Shown: positions 4,749 through 5,970 of the stretch, one piece after another
Numbering within the stretch: position 1 is the stretch's first letter
Layout: each line of letters begins with the position of its first letter
Assembly: GCA_013698195.1 (NCBI GenBank)
Contig: JACCVK010000107.1
Coordinates: forward strand, 1 to 5,970
Length of the DNA: 5,970 nucleotides
Reading direction: 5' to 3'
DNA from: Actinomycetota bacterium
GTDB lineage: Bacteria; Actinomycetota; Thermoleophilia; Gaiellales; Gaiellaceae
Made by a program: the position numbers and the translations under genes
Notes under the pieces: generated by a model
Databases searched by the model: none
What the model was told of the DNA's origin: nothing
What the model saw: the letters and a program-made list of their open reading frames with translations, nothing else

Positions 4749-5840
4749 CTATTCGCCGAGGAGCTTGGCCAGGATCCCGACGCCCTCGGCGATCCGCTCG
4801 GGCGGCTCGTAGCTGAACGCAAGTCGCAACGCGCTCGCTCCGAGCGCCGAGTCCGGCGGGAAGAAGTCCGCGCCGCAGACGAACGTGACACCCTCCTCCT
4901 CCGCGCGCTTCGCGAGCACGTCGGCGTCACCGCCGCCCAGGTCGAGCCAGAGGAAGTACCCGCCTTCGGGATGGCTCCAGGAGCTGCCGTTCTGAAAGCC
5001 GGTCTCGAGCGCGCCCAGCATCGCATCGCGCCGCGCGCGAAGTCCCTCTCGCACGCGTTCGAGGTTCGGCTCGAACCGACCTCGCTCGATGAACTCGGCG
5101 ATCGTGGCCTGAGCGAAGAACGGCGGGGAGATGTACGTCGCGTTGGCACGCTCCTCGAACGCTGATGCGTCGCTCGCCGGAAGCACGAAGTACCCCGTGC
5201 GCAGGCCGGGGGCCACCGTTTTCGAGAAAGACGACGTATGCGTGACGAGCTCGCCGCCTTCGAGCTCGTGCAGCGTGGGGGGCGCCTCGCCCTCGTAGCG
5301 AACGAGCCTGTACGGATCGTCCTCGAGGACGGGCAGCCCATGCTCCTTCACGATCTCGACGAGGCGCCGGCGTCGTTCCGGGCTAAGCGTGCGCCCGCTC
5401 GGGTTCTGGAACGTCGGGATCGTGTACAGGAACGAGGGTGCATCCGAACTCGACTCGAGCTCGTGCTCGAGCCGATCGGGGTCGAGCCCCTCCGCGTCCA
5501 TCTCGAGCGGGACGATTTCGGCTCCTTCCCGCGCGAGGATCTTGAGCGGGCGGTCGTAGCTCGGCCCTTCGACGAGGACGCGGCCTGGCCTGTGCTCGAG
5601 GAGCTCGGCGACGTACAGCACGAATCCGAGCAGACCGCCGACGGTGAGGACGACGCGGCCCGAATCGACGTGGTGGCGCGCGGCAACCCATTCCCGAAGT
5701 GGCCCGTAGCCCCCTGCGGGTCCATATGAGAAGACAGCGGCGCCCTCTTTGATCGCGGCGGCGTGCGCGCACTCCGCGAGCTCGGCAGCCGGGATAAGCT
5801 CCGGTGCCGGTGCGCCGCGCGCAAACGAGATCGGCGGCAT
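4749..5840 (-). CDS. PLP-dependent class I/II aminotransferase (LysN/MocR-type fold)
   Basis: The 363-residue cytoplasmic enzyme is of PLP fold type I and probably moves an amino group between an amino acid and a 2-oxo acid. Landmarks are FSYGPAGGYGPLRE (37-50), NPSG (146-149), EDDPYR (173-178; Asp175 and Tyr177), SSFSKTVAPGLRTGY with the PLP lysine Lys207 and phosphate-binding Arg214, and ALRLAFSY with Arg339 for the substrate carboxylate. The pattern is that of the 2-aminoadipate/LysN and MocR-catalytic group. There is no N-terminal GntR DNA-binding domain, so it is an enzyme rather than a MocR regulator. The usual GSQQALD phosphate loop reads GGLLGFV (68-74). The N-terminus is about 20 residues shorter than common relatives but starts properly at ISFARGAPAPELIP. 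The substrate cannot be assigned. The ATG at 5840 has no Shine-Dalgarno and is likely leaderless. Confidence 0.88.
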   Translation of the reverse strand: MPPISFARGAPAPELIPAAELAECAHAAAIKEGAAVFSYGPAGGYGPLREWVAARHHVDSGRVVLTVGGLLGFVLYVAELLEHRPGRVLVEGPSYDRPLKILAREGAEIVPLEMDAEGLDPDRLEHELESSSDAPSFLYTIPTFQNPSGRTLSPERRRRLVEIVKEHGLPVLEDDPYRLVRYEGEAPPTLHELEGGELVTHTSSFSKTVAPGLRTGYFVLPASDASAFEERANATYISPPFFAQATIAEFIERGRFEPNLERVREGLRARRDAMLGALETGFQNGSSWSHPEGGYFLWLDLGGGDADVLAKRAEEEGVTFVCGADFFPPDSALGASALRLAFSYEPPERIAEGVGILAKLLGE

Positions 5841-5846
5841 CGGGCG

Positions 5847-5875
5847 AGACTACCCGTGAGTGCGTCTATGGTCCA
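5847..5875 (-). promoter_or_regulatory. Putative promoter for the aminotransferase gene
   Basis: On the minus strand a -35-like TGGACC (5875-5870, 4 of 6 to TTGACA) and a -10 TAGTCT (5852-5847) are separated by 17 bp. The -10 ends 6 nt before the ATG at 5840, so transcription would begin at or next to the start codon. This is the best-formed promoter in the window. Confidence 0.5.
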
Positions 5876-5877
5876 GA

Positions 5878-5970
5878 ATGCCCGCTTCGCCCCGAACCAT
5901 GACAACGACTGAGAACCCCCCGAACGCCGAGCAAGAGCGAGCGCGAAGCGGTGGTCGCGCTGTCCTGCGG
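5878..5970 (+). CDS. Start of an unrecognised gene (runs off the right edge)
   Basis: An open frame of 31 codons runs to the window end, beginning MPASPRTMTTTENPPNAEQE from ATG 5878. A second in-frame ATG at 5899 (MTTTEN) is the other candidate start. Neither has a Shine-Dalgarno. A TATGGT box at 5867-5872 lies 5 nt before the first ATG and about 26 nt before the second, so the second start with a short leader, or a leaderless first start, are both possible. The visible residues are polar and low in complexity, ending GGRAVLR, and give no family. The position, divergent from the aminotransferase, would suit a regulator or a partner enzyme, but that is a guess. It may also be a chance open frame. 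Confidence 0.4.
   Translation, partial: MPASPRTMTTTENPPNAEQERARSGGRAVLR

Noticed and set aside
4722..4762. Possible shared terminator between the convergent LapA-like and aminotransferase genes
   Set aside because: CTCGGC and GCCGAG can pair but over a loop of more than 20 nt, with no T-run on either strand.
4322..5341. Long minus-strand frame across the MITE-like element and into the aminotransferase gene
   Set aside because: It is Arg/Ser-rich, overlaps the convincing aminotransferase in another frame, and its readable parts within the element are just the inverted repeat translated.

Overview
The window is GC-rich, densely packed bacterial DNA, most like a high-GC actinobacterium. Several starts have a TAnnnT box a few bases upstream and no Shine-Dalgarno (SD) sequence. 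That pattern, with a lactate-dehydrogenase-like malate dehydrogenase and a YlbL-type PDZ/Lon membrane protease, would fit the Thermoleophilia/Gaiellales. This placement is inference from style and gene families; nothing in the window proves it.

Region 1 (1-3992) is a central-carbon block. The 5' end of a citrate synthase gene reads leftward off the window. It is divergent from a tight rightward operon: isocitrate dehydrogenase, malate dehydrogenase, an atypical short-chain dehydrogenase (SDR), and a membrane-anchored PDZ/Lon-like serine protease. Gene spacings are 2 nt, 2 nt and a 1-nt overlap. Citrate synthase, isocitrate dehydrogenase and malate dehydrogenase are three TCA-cycle steps sharing a 61-bp divergent control region. 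The roles of the SDR and the protease in this operon are not obvious. The operon ends near a weak hairpin plus T-run.

Region 2 (3993-4739) is the accessory part. It holds a promoter-like sequence, a 61-residue four-cysteine protein that I do not recognise, a 159-bp element resembling a MITE (small non-autonomous transposon), and a 79-residue two-helix membrane protein of LapA/DUF1049 type. The element has 24-bp terminal inverted repeats (22 of 24 matching), a 26-bp palindrome at its centre and a 5-bp direct repeat (CTAAG) on each side. Removing one CTAAG and the element would put the two small genes about 14 nt apart, so it seems to have split a former gene pair. The stop codon of the first gene lies inside the left CTAAG, and the -10 box of the second includes the right one.

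Region 3 (4740-5970) carries a leftward PLP-dependent class I/II aminotransferase convergent with the LapA-like gene. Divergent from it, the start of an unrecognised rightward gene runs off the end. No RNA genes, CRISPR arrays, phage genes or complete insertion sequences were seen. The most unusual item is the MITE-like element; no clearly new multi-gene system was found.
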